Below, in pieces: positions 1 to 11,524 of a stretch of DNA of 64,000 nt; position 1 is the stretch's first letter, and each line of letters opens with the position of its first letter. The position numbers and the translations under genes are program-made. This DNA comes from Imbricaverruca yamaguchii (Eukaryota > Arthropoda > Thecostraca > Neoverrucidae). The stretch is taken from assembly GCA_034440575.1 (NCBI GenBank), contig JAOTOL010001561.1:668501-732500 (forward strand), given 5' to 3'. The notes beneath the pieces were generated by a model, which searched no databases, was not told the DNA's origin, and was given only the letters and a program-made list of their open reading frames with translations.

Positions 1-1026
1 GACCCAGGGTTTAGCACTGGGTCCACTACTGTTCATTATATTTGTAAATAACGTTGAAAGTGGCCTAAGCAGTAAAGTTTTGAAATTTGCGGATGATTTG
101 AAGGTCTTTAGGGCAATAACAGGTCAAGATGATCATATCTCGCTGCAGAAAGACTTAGACGAACTTGTGAAGTGGTCCGAAGAATGGCAAATTAAATTTT
201 ATTTTGATAAGTGCAAAATCATGCATGTAGGTAAGCAGCATATGAAGGCTCCACACTTGATGGGTGGCCAAGTGCTATCAGTGACTCAACAGGAGAAGGA
301 ATTAGGTGTTATCCTAAACACAAAATTGGGGGCATCAGAACAGACCAAGGAAGCCAGGAAGAAGGCACTGAGAATGCTCGGGGCAATAAATATGAATGTA
401 TCATACAGAAGTGAGGAAGTGATCAGGAAGCTTTACTGTGCACCTCACTCTACCGTCAGGCCACATTTTGAATACTGTATCCAAGCTTGGTCTCCTAGTT
501 ATGAAAAAGATTGTTGGCTTTTAGAGAGGGTACAAAAGAGTGCTACAGAAATGGTTAATGGCATAAGCAACCTGGCATATGAGGAACGATTGAAGAAATT
601 GAATATGTTTTAACTTAGATATAGAAGGCTGAGAGGAGATGTCATCGAGGTCTTTAAATTTGTCCATGGTCTGGAGAGGTGATATCTTGGGGGAAATATT
701 TGAATTGAACAGAAATGATGCAATTAGAGGTCATAAATTCAAAATTAAAGTTAACCACAGCAGAACAAGGTTAAGGCAGACTTTCTTCACCAACGGGGTA
801 GTGGAACACTGGAACCAGCTGCCAGAAAACATTGTCAGTAGCAGCACATTGAACATCTTTAAAAACAGCATAGACAATCATTATAAGAATAGAGGGCTTG
901 CTTTTCAGTATTACAGGGAGGGCTGATGGACATATTTGGTGGGCAACTGGTTGAGTGTACAGAGTGCAACCAAGAAGGGCCCTTGTGGCTCATAGTTGCA
1001 CTAATCTTTTATGTCTTATGTCTTTA
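1..1026 (+). mobile_element. CR1/Jockey-type LINE, 5'-truncated 3' portion
   Basis: The left window edge cuts into a non-LTR retrotransposon. It begins inside the reverse transcriptase, runs through the C-terminal region and ends in a short 3' UTR that finishes with a near-duplicated ATGTCTTA/ATGTCTTT word around 1008-1026. Short 3' word repeats of this kind are usual for CR1/L2 LINEs. The same 3' UTR (GGGCCCTTGTGGCTCATAG and following) recurs at about 55080 and, inverted, at 21026-21177, so this is a family with at least five pieces in the window. The true 5' extent lies outside the window. Confidence 0.9.
2..926 (+). pseudogene. LINE reverse transcriptase, C-terminal part, broken
   Basis: The frame from position 2 shows RT motif 4 (QGLALGPLLF) followed by the catalytic FADD box at about 83-97. 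After it comes the thumb-like region with a VRPHFEYC..AWSP..EKDCWLLERVQ motif typical of CR1/Jockey elements. This frame stops at 611-613 (a TAA where relatives continue). The rest, containing FTN..VEHWNQLPENIV near the C terminus, is readable in another frame at 639-926, so at least one stop and one frameshift separate the two parts. In active LINEs this protein copies the element RNA at a nicked target. Here it is a dead fragment. The CR1-like assignment rests on motif order and the 3' end and was not confirmed by search. Confidence 0.85.
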
Positions 1027-2015
1027 AGTTCTGGAGCTGTTTTTAGCCAAGAAATTCGGTATTATTGTCTTAAAAGGTGCTCTTTGATTCTTTGGAATAT
1101 TTATTCAGAATACCATGGTTAATCAAGGTGACTAAGGTGATGGGACCACTTATTTTTGGTACAAATGAGAACTATTGTGAAGTTGTTTTTTGTTTCTCCT
1201 TCTTAAAAAATGAAACTAGGACACTAAAACTAGCTTTCCTAACCAAACGTATTCCATTTGTTTGCTTGATGGTGGCAAATGAGCGTAATTTCCTTACTTC
1301 TTACTACCAATACAATAATAAGAATAATACAGAAGACTCTCCGAAAAAAAATGTTTCACTATGTTTTTATTGCATTTCGTTTCTGGAAAAGTACCTTAGG
1401 TTAGGTTAGGTTAGGTAGGTTAGGTAGCCTAACCTAACCTACCTAACCTACCTGGGTTAGGTTACTTTTTCATCTTGAGAATTTTCAGAAAATAAATTGC
1501 TCCACATTTTTCTACTTACATTTTCTTTCATTTTTGTCTCCAAATATAGCATGTGCCAGGCTAGGTTAGGTTATGTTCCATTTTTTAGAACCTTTCTTGT
1601 TACGCTTTGCTACATAACTTAAAGCCCCTTTCTGACATTATTTTGTTCATAATCTGAAAAGTAAGCATTTGCACATAAAATAAGTTGTTCTATCTTCTTA
1701 AGTCACCTTCATAAACACCTTATTTAAAAAAAAACATTAAAAAACGCCTTTTAAGACAAATGTACCATACATTGCTGAGCAGCACAATACACGCCCCAAA
1801 ACCAATGTTTCAGAAAAGAAGTTTTCGCCCCAGAAAATAAGCTGCAACTGGCATAACCCACTAAACTTTTCAGTGTTCGTAGGTGAATAATGATGCCATA
1901 AAATATCAATTAAATTTGTTTGTCCTAGAGCAATACCACATATGCCTTGATAAACCTGCCAGGTATTATATGTTGTCAAGCTCAGGTATGTTGGTTATTG
2001 TAGCTTGAGTGTGCA

Positions 2016-2264
2016 TCAACTGCGTGAGTCATAGAGCGCCCGTAATGTCAGGGGTGTATGCAACGAGGTGGGCAAGATGCTGACATACTTATATATATAC
2101 CATGTGGAAATGCATTTGGTATGAAGACACACCCACCTTGAACAGACTATGACTGGCTTGTGACTGGACTCAGAGGTTCTCTTGATCCCAGATAGGCTTC
2201 TCTTTTTCACTGAAATTTTGCCGCACAACTGCACCGATCCGTACGCCATCGTATCCCAAACCAA
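2016..2264 (-). other. Small open frame shared by both R1 copies
   Basis: An 82-codon frame starting MVWDTMA has a homologue at 24345-24626 (93 codons) on the same strand in the other R1 copy. The two align over about 74 residues with roughly a dozen substitutions and no frame break in the aligned part. I do not recognise the protein, and it has no signal peptide, membrane segment or metal-binding pattern. Retention of the frame in two old copies could be chance, because the DNA identity is also high. It is listed as a comparison target and not as a gene. Confidence 0.25.
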
Positions 2265-2270
2265 AATGGT

Positions 2271-2668
2271 CGAAAGTACGCAGTTGTTTCGCTAAGCTGC
2301 GCTGAAGTGCTAATGTTCCCGCCATTTGTCCTCCCTGCTCATTTTAACTACCCAGGTGCTAACCGTGAGCAGACATGGAGCGCTCAAACTCCCGCCAAAA
2401 AACACGAACTGTAAAAGTGCTAGATATAAGCAGTTGAATTTTTCTGGGCTGCTTGACATAACACCTATGGCTGCTGGGATCAAGCATCCTCATTCTTGTA
2501 GTCTAGCACCTGCAGGCTTGAATTAGCTCCTTCCAGCCGAATAGTACATATGGTACTTGCTATTGCTTGAATGGTGCTTGTTACTAGCATCCTTAGCGAA
2601 CAGCGTTGTTGGAAGTAGCCATTTAGCATGCAATTAGCAGCAAAAGTGCTAATCATTCTTTTACAGTG
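2271..2668 (-). mobile_element. TA-flanked MITE arm (family A), inverted copy
   Basis: Read on the minus strand it begins CACTGTAAAAGAATGATTAGC and matches 10684-11092 over about 400 bp. The terminal CACTG is followed by TA at 2669-2670. The 2-bp TA flank and short TIR-like terminus point to a Tc1/mariner-type non-autonomous element. The opposite terminus was not identified. Confidence 0.6.
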
Positions 2669-2670
2669 TA

Positions 2671-3289
2671 GGAAGGGAAGCGAAATTAACTTGGCTGGAA
2701 CACAAACCCAAATTGTGGTTCATGGTAGAGGTTCCAGCAGATAAATTGCAGCATCAGTTAAGTTTTATGTAGGGTACAGACGCACAGTCAAATGAGTGGC
2801 ATGTTTACTGTAGATATGCATATGATTTCGTGGGAAAAGAGTTGATTGAGATTACATCAGTCCATCGTGTGTTCCAATGGTAGCTGCTTCGTTGTTTGCC
2901 GTTCAGCTGTCATCAGCTCCACCATTTTGTGTTCTCCTGGTAGGAATACAACTTTATAATTGGTTATTTCCTAAATGCATCGTGGACATGGGAAGATATC
3001 CTGAGGATTTTGGACCATACAACAAATCGGGAGAGGGGAAGTCCATGCTAAGTTCTTTATATCTGGATGTTTGTTTCTTTGCAGTGCATGTTAACTCACG
3101 CAACATGAATGCAAAATCCACCACCAGCAGACCGAACGCAGCAGTAGAGAACTGGCTGCTTGCTGTGTAATCTGGTCATTCCCATCGACGTCATGCTACA
3201 ATAGCTAACAAGGTTTTGCGATATATTGGAAAAAATGGTCTTATGCCATCCATTAACCCTTATGTAAGCGAGTGAGTGTGAGTGAGTGA
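2671..3289. other. Unassigned DNA, no feature seen
   Basis: Between the R1 repeat and the TTAA MITE only short unsupported open frames occur. No repeat partner elsewhere in the window was noticed. Confidence 0.5.
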
Positions 3290-4222
3290 CCCTATTAGCC
3301 CTATTAATAGTATTTCCGGTCATATCCTCACACCACGTCTCGGGGGGGGCGGATAGCAACACCCATAAAATCCAAACTAAGGGTCACTCGGAAATGAAAG
3401 AGGTGTCATCGGAAAGCGCTCGACGAGTAGGGTCCTGATCGACCCCAAAAATAATTTTCCCCTGCAAGTGACGTCACCAGGGGGCTAGACTTTCACGACT
3501 TTTCACGACTAACATTATGTTCTTGGCTCTGGGGAGTTCATTTTGGGGATATATGAAAAATAAAATTTACTTGGAATGAGAAAAGGACATCGAAATCGAC
3601 CAGGGCCATAATTTTGTTTAGCCCCCAAAAATAAAATTGTATTTTTGTTTTATTTAAAAATTCTGAGTTTTCAAGTTTTATTTAATTTTCCTTTTCCATT
3701 TTCCCACATTGATTTGGCATGCTGTTTTAAAATTTTTAAGTCAGGTCATCTAGGGTCAACGAATTAGTCAATGTCAAGTGATTTCATTCTCGGTAGGGCA
3801 GACCGAGAAACGTTGTTGGAATTCAACTTGCCCTAATACAAAAGCTTACTTTAGCCAGAATCTTCTATTTGAACTGCAATTGGCAAATATGGAAAATTTA
3901 TGTGTAGTCAAAAACGAAAAATGCAGAATTCCACTCGTTTTGTTGCATCCCTAAAGATAAGCAATGGCTGAAAGTTTCATTAGAATATCTGTATCCGTTA
4001 AAGCGTGACAACTGGTTGAACTTTTTTGGAGGTGAAATCACTTTACCTTGACTAATTCGTTGACCCTAGATGACCTGACTTAAAAATTTTAAAACAGCAT
4101 GCCAAATCAATGTGGGAAAATGTATGCTAAATTTGGGCGCGCTGCCCCGCGCCGTTCGTCCACTATCCGCGAAAAATCTGAGGGGGGAGCGGTTGAAGAC
4201 CCCCGAGACGGGACGGGTTAAT
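3290..4222 (-). mobile_element. TTAA-flanked MITE (piggyBac-like ends), copy 1
   Basis: This is the reverse complement of the unit at 16238-17084 and 22220-23010. Its high-coordinate end reads GACGGGTTAA, so on the minus strand it starts TTAACCCGTCC, as at 22220. Internal landmarks shared by the copies are GTCGTGAAAAGTCGTGAAA, CGAGCGCTTTCCG, TGACTACATA and GTCAGGTCATCTAGGGTCAA. TTAA target sites with TTAACCC ends are the piggyBac hallmark. No transposase is encoded. This copy differs from the others by an internal 88-bp inverted repeat. Confidence 0.65.
3699..4120. repeat. 88-bp inverted repeat (foldback) inside MITE copy 1
   Basis: The arms are 3699-3786 and 4033-4120. They are reverse complements with about three mismatches and are separated by roughly 246 bp. 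The same sequence occurs once, uninverted, in the other MITE copies, so one arm is a local inverted duplication. Confidence 0.85.
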
Positions 4223-4443
4223 AGCCTACCTTCAAATTACCGACCTTGAAGGAGCAAGACTTGTAAATGTGCTGTACATATGAAGTATATTACTTTAATC
4301 AAGGGTGAAGCCTGCTCATTTCTATTCCTGTGTATGTGTGACGAAGGTTCACGTGCAGGATCAGGTCCGGCCAGACCCGGCCTGATCCTCCCACCAGAAC
4401 CACTTTGAAGTTCCAATCACCTTTGTCCATAGCGCTTCTGGCC

Positions 4444-4592
<149 letters not shown>

Positions 4593-5203
4593 ATAATACA
4601 CTGATGCTGCATTGCTGGAGTATACACGGGACACACATGGCAAATTGTGGAATGGCGAGAATAACTTTACGACTTACATGTCACATGCTTAGTTAGGCAT
4701 GAAGGTAGAAGCACGACACAAGATGGGCCATGCGACGACCACACATCTTTAAGCCAACCCACGGACCGGCATGAAAACAAATTACTACGACATTATTCCA
4801 ATCTGTTAATTTCCGGGTGTTTATACATCAGGGTATACACAACAATGTATATCAATATCCACTTGAGACCGATGTTCTCTCTTGAGATTGTGTGTCAGCC
4901 CCCATGACAATTCGCGTTAGGGCGAGCATCAATGCACTTATGCACTCATTTAACACACAAGAAACAAACTATAAGAAATATGAGTGATCTTTCTGCAAGC
5001 AATTGTTTCTAGCCACACTACTTGTGGCCGTTATCTCTGTTATGGGGGACGCCTTTTCCGTCACTCCTAAACCTCTGAAATCAGTGGCGGGCGTCTGAAG
5101 ACCCCTATGTGAAGAGTGACACACTACTAGGTGATGGTGGGGACCATGCACGCTCCTCAGACCGGCTGCCTCAGTGTTTGCGGTCAAAAGCTGCTCATCT
5201 GGT
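4593..5203. other. Unassigned DNA
   Basis: I saw no repeat partner, coding domain or RNA gene here. Confidence 0.5.
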
Positions 5204-5458
5204 GGGCCATAGAGGAGTGTTCCCCAGTGTCCCCCATAAAGGAGTGTTCCCCAATGTCCGGCATAGAGAAGTGTTGCCCAATGTCCGCCATAAAGGAGTG
5301 TTGCCCAGTGTCCGGCATAGAGAAGTGTTCCACAGTGTCCGCCATAGAGGAGTGTTCCCCGGTGTCCGCCATAGCTTGCTATTCCCCAGTGTCCGCCATA
5401 GAGGAGTGTTCCCCAGTGTCCGCCATAGCGGGCTATTCCCCAGTGTCCGCCATAAAGG
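5204..5458. repeat. 27-bp minisatellite, about 9.4 units, open on both strands
   Basis: The consensus is GGAGTGTTCCCCAGTGTCCG followed by CCATAGA, with unit-to-unit substitutions such as CCATAAA and GGCATAG. Because 27 is a multiple of three, frames read through: a 9-residue periodic peptide (RHRGVFPSV) on plus and a YGGHWGTLL peptide on minus. Neither has a recognised function. Confidence 0.95.
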
Positions 5459-6028
5459 TGTGGGTCAGCACAGCACTGTGCGTGGGCCGCTCCGGCCGGT
5501 GGCGAGACGGCCGCCCCGCAGCACAAATACATCCGGAGAAATGAAACCTCAGCACAACTACAGCTATAATTTGCGCCTGTCGTTATCTTGGTTACAAAAC
5601 CCTCGTGCAGATGTAGGCAAGTCAATATTTCAGTTTTTATACGATTTTTAGACGAGTTCCTTGTACAACGTCTAGTATGCCAGGTTCATGCTCTAAATGA
5701 TAGACTTAAAGTGAGACGTCTGCCGAACGTTCATGACAAGTGAATGGTTCTTTCGCAATTTGCCAGATAGGTGTGAATAGAAAGCCGATCGATTTGCGAA
5801 GAAGAGAGGAAACGAACACGACACGAGGCGGAACGACGCAGAACGATTCTACTCGGAAAATTCGTGCATCCAACGGCGAAACACCTCCGATTCACGTGGT
5901 AAAATCAAAATTGAGCCTCAAACATTTTTAGTTATTTCATTATCGGCGACGTGAATGGAATCCAAACACAAATTGGTTTCCTTTGAAGACGTGCACATTG
6001 TCTTCAAACGCTTCGAACTCTGTATATT
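5459..6028. other. Unassigned DNA
   Basis: Unique-looking sequence between two minisatellites. Only short frames are present and no motif was recognised. Confidence 0.5.
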
Positions 6029-6163
6029 AACTTCGAATATTCAATAACTTCGAATATTCAATAACTTCGAATATTCAATAACTTCGAATATTCAATAACT
6101 TCGAATATTCAATAACTTCGAATATTCAATAACTTCGAATATTCAATAACTTGGAATATTCAA
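6029..6163. repeat. 17-bp minisatellite AACTTCGAATATTCAAT, about 8 units
   Basis: The units are nearly perfect; the last carries TTGGAATATTC. Each unit contains the palindromic words TTCGAA and GAATATTC. Confidence 0.97.
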
Positions 6164-7417
6164 ATCAGAATCTAAGCTACATACAGAGGCGTTGATTTCG
6201 GAAAATTATTAGGAACAATTACAGGGAGGCAATGGTCCGACCTAAGTCAGCTGAGAGGAGGGACACCACATAGGGTCGCACACCAAAAGTTGAATTTATT
6301 GGGGAAGGAACAACATTTGGGGGTTAATGCCCCTCAATGTTATTGAAATCGACGCGCGTGGTTTCACGGGTTTTTCCCATTTTGGATCACCCCAGTCCAC
6401 TGCAGTACTCTTCCGAAAGATAATTACTGAGAAATTAGTGCTTGCGTGCAAGCATTGCATAAGCTTGCTTAAGAACAGCACGTGATTCCATTAGAAAAGG
6501 AGACAGCATTGGACGCTATATGATCAACATGGTCAGTATGCCCTAACGCCCAAATAACTAACTAACTAACAACAGAAGGTGAGCAACCCGGCCTAACTAC
6601 GCCCAATGCGCCTACACACAGCCCCATGATGCGAAGGCACCCTTACCCAGACCGCAAAGGAACACATGGATAGATATTCCCCACGCATATGTGCAGTATA
6701 TTCCTCAATTGTTCCGAAAATAACGCAAGATTACTCGCCTATTCATGAAATCTGACTACTTTGAACTGGCCCATGGGATAAATCAAGGACCCGCCTGTGC
6801 CATGCTGGGTGTCAGTCACAATATCTTGTAGCATGCTGCACTTCGGCTGTATTTTGTTTCTTTAGTTTGCTCTGTTTAAAATTGCCGGGGTGGGGTGGAT
6901 GGGGGATCGTACCAATTCTGTTTCTTACCATTGAAAAGGAACACATTTGCCGAATACGGTGATAGCTTTACTGTGTGGATCATTCATTGAACTAATATAT
7001 CGACGATGAAATCAATGCTCTGCATAGCACAATGGCAACACCAATGCATTGCCAAACATTCGTCCAGTCGTTAATATCATCTTCAATTCGCAGTGCTAAC
7101 TCCACGGTACAATGCTTATCGGTATCCATCCCACCGCCATACGGCAAGACATCACTCAAAATCCGAAGCCCACAAGAAGTACGCAAGCATTACAATCATG
7201 ACAGCAGATCAGGATAACCGGTGTTATCATGTCAACAGGACTCTGCCTCGATGCGACATCCGGGTGTGAAGCAATCGATGCAGGTTCCTTCCAATCGTTA
7301 CCCCTACCTGACACCAGTCGGACCCACTCCCCACTCTCACATCCGTCCACCGCTCAACACTACTTCGCTCTAGCAGCCCACCCGTTGATCGAAGGAGCGC
7401 ACCAGCAGCAAAACACT
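6164..7417. other. Unassigned DNA
   Basis: Mixed-composition sequence with short open frames only. No repeat family member or RNA gene was recognised. Confidence 0.45.
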
Positions 7418-7560
7418 GGGGCAACATCCACAGCCCCCAAGTCGTCACGCCTGTCATATCAGCAGTCGAACACCAGGCGACATCCACAGCCGCCAAGTTG
7501 ATACGCCTCGGCCATACCAGCGGTCGAACATCGTATGATATCCGGAGCCACCAGTCGGAA
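7418..7560. repeat. Degenerate ~57-bp tandem repeat, 2.5 units
   Basis: Two successive units share CATCCACAGCC(C/G)CCAAGT, ACGCCT and CAGCxGTCGAACA in order, and a third partial unit follows. Confidence 0.7.
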
Positions 7561-7659
7561 AACGTGGGCCTTGCTGAAGCAGAGCGGGAGAGAATAACTT
7601 CGGAGGACGCCCGCTATTTTTTGCGATTCCGACCAGTCGCAGCCAGCTGAAGGGGGAAG

Positions 7660-8060
7660 CAGATTATTGCCGAATAGAACAAGGTCGAAAGCGAAACAGT
7701 GTGGAATGAGCAAGTTTGAAACGGGAATTGAGCCGAATAGAACAAGGTCGAAAGTGGAAACGCGTAGAATGAAATAAGGTTGAAAATGCCTGGGGATAGG
7801 AGATTTGGACTAGTGTCGAATGGATCAATGTCTACAACGGATTAGGGTCGAATGGAGCAGGGCCAAAGTGGAATAGTCTGATGGAACATTGCCAAATATA
7901 GAAAGGATTGGAATACCATCGAATGGAATAAGACCGCTGGGGATGGGAGGGACCGGACTAGTGTCGGACGAAACAATGGCGAAAGCGGAATAGGATGCAA
8001 TGGAGCAAGGTCGAAGTGGAGTAGAGTCGAGTAGAATGACGTCGGAAATAGGACGTGCTG
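7660..8060. repeat. Degenerate minisatellite with GGTCGAA(A)GTGGAAT words
   Basis: Words such as CCGAATAGAACAAGGTCGAAAG and AGTGGAATAG recur about every 20-55 bp with heavy divergence. This is an old tandem array and not coding sequence. Confidence 0.6.
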
Positions 8061-8670
8061 GAATGGCGAGCTTCTTCTGTGTCGTTTTTGCACAATCGTT
8101 TTATCTAGGCTCTGTGTTCGGCCTTATTCAATCCTCAGCTATGTTTCGACCGTATTTAATTCGACACCATTCCACTTTCGGTATTGTTCCACTCGACGGT
8201 ATTCCGATTTGTTCCTGATTCAATTTACTTTCGAAGTTGTTCCATTCAACACTAGACATGGACGTCAGTTGAAGTTACCTTTGTTAACGGTGCTGCTTAC
8301 ATTAGCTTGACATTTCTTCACTGTAGCATAATTCAAGCCATTTATGATAAATCCCTCAAGCCACGTAGCTTACCCTGCAAAGTGTAGTTTTATTCCAGCA
8401 AGTCACATGTCACATGTCTAGCTAGCTTAACGAAGAGCTGCTCCACTTTATAATGTACCAAGGATAACTGATCGCGAGGATATATGCATGACAACACCGA
8501 GCACGTTATGAAAAGAGCACCGCAAAATATCCACCCTTTGACAATACCAAAATAAGTGCAAGGGAGACCCTACGGTCCGTGCAGTGTTCGTGGTATCCGG
8601 AGTATGGAATGTCATACACGTTCAGCTGACTATCAGTCGGCGGGATGCGGCGTAGCAATCCACATTGGAG
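8061..8670. other. Unassigned DNA
   Basis: I see nothing supported here. Confidence 0.45.
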
Positions 8671-9451
8671 TCATCCTAGCATGAAATCTGGCGCGTTTTT
8701 ATACAATTTCGAAAAGATCTGAGACCAGCCAGTGTTGTTTGTGGGGTGAAGTTCATTTATCCACTCAGATTGGTTCCATTCAGGCTGAGTGAGAGGGGTA
8801 TTGTTTGGAATGATTGCATATGTCCAAGCGGCGTTTCTGCTTGTTTTAAGCATACGTTCGGAGCAATCCGGATGTCTGATTTGTCCACAGGCAGAGCACG
8901 GTGTAGCGTGAAGCGTCGTTTTGTTGGGTGCAGCCATGTAGGCATACGTATGCTTGTGAATTCTCTTCCACGAATATTTTACAGCTGTCATTGTTGCGAC
9001 TACGGATGCCTGACGTCTATTCATGCCTGACGTCAAATACTATCACCGACTCGAACGTCCTTACAGCCGTCAAGCAAGCTCCTAAGAACACTGGGTCATT
9101 AATATTGGGATCGTACAAACTAAACTAGACTAGACTGTCAAACTCCGCGACTGGAACAATGAACCATAGTGACTGGTCTATTGCTGTACTTAGAATGCTA
9201 GCCTTCAGCCTGGTGTTGAAAAGAACAGCAACGCCATGGCCACCATTGATGCCGGATGGATATACACATTGGCTTCCCGACTCGCGGCAAGCGATCGTCC
9301 GGAAGGTGTCGAAAAGCGAGTCGCCTGTAGCATGGTTTAGCATCGTTTTGTCGAAATGTTTTTCTTTAAAAAACGAACAGTTCTCTACGTGTAAGTCACT
9401 ATGTTGAGGACCTGAGACCATCAGCGTTTTGCCCCTCAACTTTGACCTCAT
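8671..9451 (-). pseudogene. Possible LINE remnant: endonuclease-like and C-terminal Cys/His pieces
   Basis: On the minus strand a 108-codon frame (9451 to 9125) contains a GGHGVAVLFN-type stretch followed by an ILST..D..LWFIVPV stretch. This resembles the middle of the APE-type endonuclease of non-LTR retrotransposons. Further 3' on the same strand, a 121-codon frame (9036 to 8671) has a CSACG....H..C pattern followed by an NAAW motif, reminiscent of the zinc-finger tail after some LINE reverse transcriptases. The order fits one minus-strand LINE that lost its RT. Both matches are short and there are no YxDD or QGxxLGP boxes, so this may be coincidence. It is not the CR1-like family seen elsewhere in the window. 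Confidence 0.3.
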
Positions 9452-10683
9452 TCATAATGACGTAAGAAGGATCTAGTCAATCAGCTGGAAATTGATCAAG
9501 ACCACAGCCAAAGCGTGCCGTCAGCCATGACATTCACACCCGCCCATCAGATCTCCATAGTCGGATGTGGTTGCCATGACTGCACAACCAACGTTTCCAG
9601 TCGAAGCCCCACTTAAAACCCCTAGCAATCCCATTCCTATGCTCACATCGGACCAATCCTTACCGGACGCCACACACGGACACACACGACAAAGAGCGGT
9701 CTAAAGCCGGTAACGGAAGCCAGCCGCCCCACTGATGGGCCTGGCACCTTTCAAAACGCGACAGGATTGGTACTTATGTGGCTTCTGTTGTGCTCAAATT
9801 CGCCCCACTTGAGACCGCCGCTATGCCGATGGTCCGGTCAGTAGTGACCAATCTGTTTTTAACACGTCCTACCCATATCAACTAGCCTCACAGAGCCCAC
9901 CCGATCCCGCCGACACCGACGAGTTCCACAGGGGTCGGTTACAGGTGACGAACAAGAGTCGCCGCCATTGCCGCACCACTGCAGATCACTGGAAAACGAC
10001 CTGGCTTACTCAGATGAGACTATCACAGGGCTAGTTGGAAAGGCCATAATTGGTTGGACCATCCCATGTCTTGAGGAAATCTGATATCAATTGACCAAGT
10101 TATTGGACATATGCCAGAAATTGGCCTTGCTTATGTAGCACTGCAAGTTCCTTTCGTAGATTTTCCAATGGTTTGAAACTGTTTCCCTCAAAAGATAAAT
10201 GGCACCTGACTAGGGAACTGTGCATTTCGGCAAAGACAAAGATAAACATCCCGAAATATATTATTTATATAGCTTGCTATCATTGGTAATCTCACCTTCG
10301 TTTCAGTTGAAAAAAACAATGGAACTACCCTATATGTACATATTGCACATACGCTTATCTTATAGACGTGCTTCACTACACATTGTAGGGATCAAGTCGG
10401 ACTCGAACCTGGTCACAATAGACAGCACAGCAGACTGGCAGTGTCGGGTCTTGGGTCCCAACAACTTTGGAATTCGCTATTTCTGATGTTCATCCTGTTG
10501 AATCATATGACCAGGTACATAGATACGAACGCTTGCCACCGCAAAGTGCGTGTAGGCGAGTTCTTCTCCTGACTCATGATAGTCTAGGGTTCGCCTCGTT
10601 TCAACGCAAACTGCCCCTTATATCCGACAGTCCTTACCGCCCTTGAATTGACCGGGCGAATAGCCAAGCTATAACAGCTTGTA
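9452..10683. other. Unassigned DNA
   Basis: No recognised feature. A B-box-like GGTTCGAGTCC occurs on the minus strand near 10400, but I found no convincing A box, so no RNA gene is called. Confidence 0.45.
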
Positions 10684-11092
10684 CACTGTAAAAAATGATT
10701 AGCACTTTTGCTGCTAATTGCATGCTAAATGGCTACTTCCAACAACGCTATTCTCTAAGGATGCTCGTAACAAGCACCATTTGAGCAATAACAAGCACCA
10801 TGTGTACTATTCGGCTGGAAGGGGCTAATTCTGGCCTGCAGGTGCCATACTGTAAGAATGAGGATGCTTGATCCTAGCAGCCATGAATGTTATGTCAAGC
10901 AGCCCAGAATAATTCAACTGCTTATATCTAGCACTATTGCAGTTCGTTTTTTTGGGGGGCGGGAGTTTGAACGCTCCAAGGCTGCTCACAGTTAGGACCT
11001 GGATAGCTAAAATGAGCAGCGAGGAAAAATGGCGGGAACATTAGCATCTTAGCGCTGCTTAACGGAACAACTACGTACTTTCGCTGCTTAAC
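10684..11092 (+). mobile_element. TA-flanked MITE arm (family A), direct copy
   Basis: It starts CACTGTAAAAAATGATTAGC directly after TA (10682-10683). It matches the minus strand of 2271-2668 and of about 24640-25030, including ATTGCATGCTAAATGGCTAC. Near its inner end the word GCTGCTTAAC(G/A)(G/A)AACAACTACGTA is tandemly duplicated (about 11054-11106). No coding capacity was seen. Confidence 0.65.
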
Positions 11093-11105
11093 AAAACAAC
11101 TACGT

Positions 11106-11142
11106 ATGTATTATCTAGGCATACTATGCCTAAATAATACAT
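11106..11142. repeat. 17-bp inverted repeat with 3-nt loop
   Basis: The arms ATGTATTATCTAGGCAT and ATGCCTAAATAATACAT differ at one position. The right arm and what follows to 11207 recur inverted at 11880-11952, so this belongs to the segment that carries the coding fragment below. Confidence 0.85.
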
Positions 11143-11207
11143 GAACGATATGCTTTTTATCGTGTGTTACAACCCAATAATAATTTCACAATGACGACGG
11201 TTTACTA

Positions 11208-11523
11208 CACTGTAAAGAATGATTAGCACCCCTTGGGTGCTACTTCAGATGTCAAATTCCAGCACCACAGGCCGGCTTGAATTAAGCACCTTTCTGGAAC
11301 TAGCATCACATCACAAAATTTCAGGAGCTAAATATAAGCATGGTGCTTATAGCTAGCACCTTTTCATTGAGCTATATTTAGTAACAGGGTGTTTGAAATG
11401 AGTACCCGTGGGAAGCTTGCGATTTAGCACCCCCAGTGTTCTAGCTTTTTCTCACGCCAAAAACCAACACCTCCGGGGTACGGTTCGCCTATGGTGCTAG
11501 CATATTTAGCACCCAATGGGTGC
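11208..11523 (+). mobile_element. TA-flanked MITE, family C
   Basis: It begins CACTGTAAAGAATGATTAGC right after TA (11206-11207) and is packed with the palindromic word AGCACCCxxxGGGTGCTA near both ends. An inverted copy lies at 26190-26522, with recognisable identity along its full length. It shares the CACTGTAAAxAATGATTAGCAC terminus with family A but has a different body. Confidence 0.7.
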
Positions 11524-11524
11524 T

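Larger units (their letters stand above)
1053..2668. repeat. Long interspersed repeat R1, copy 1
   Basis: This AT-rich segment is repeated, diverged and with deletions, at 23824-25030. Shared landmarks in the same order are AATTCGGTATTATTGTC, GACAAATxTACCATACAT, a tract starting ATGTTGGTTATTGTAGCTTGAG, and a final TTTTACAGTG flanked by TA. It contains an imperfect inverted cluster of TTAGG words at 1395-1456. It lacks recognisable enzyme motifs. Its right part is the same MITE arm found at 10684, so R1 may be a composite of two elements. Its left boundary is set only by where the two copies stop resembling each other. Confidence 0.6.

Noticed and set aside
10383..10480. A tRNA gene on the minus strand suggested by GGTTCGAGTCC
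   Set aside because: No A box at the right distance and no cloverleaf stems.
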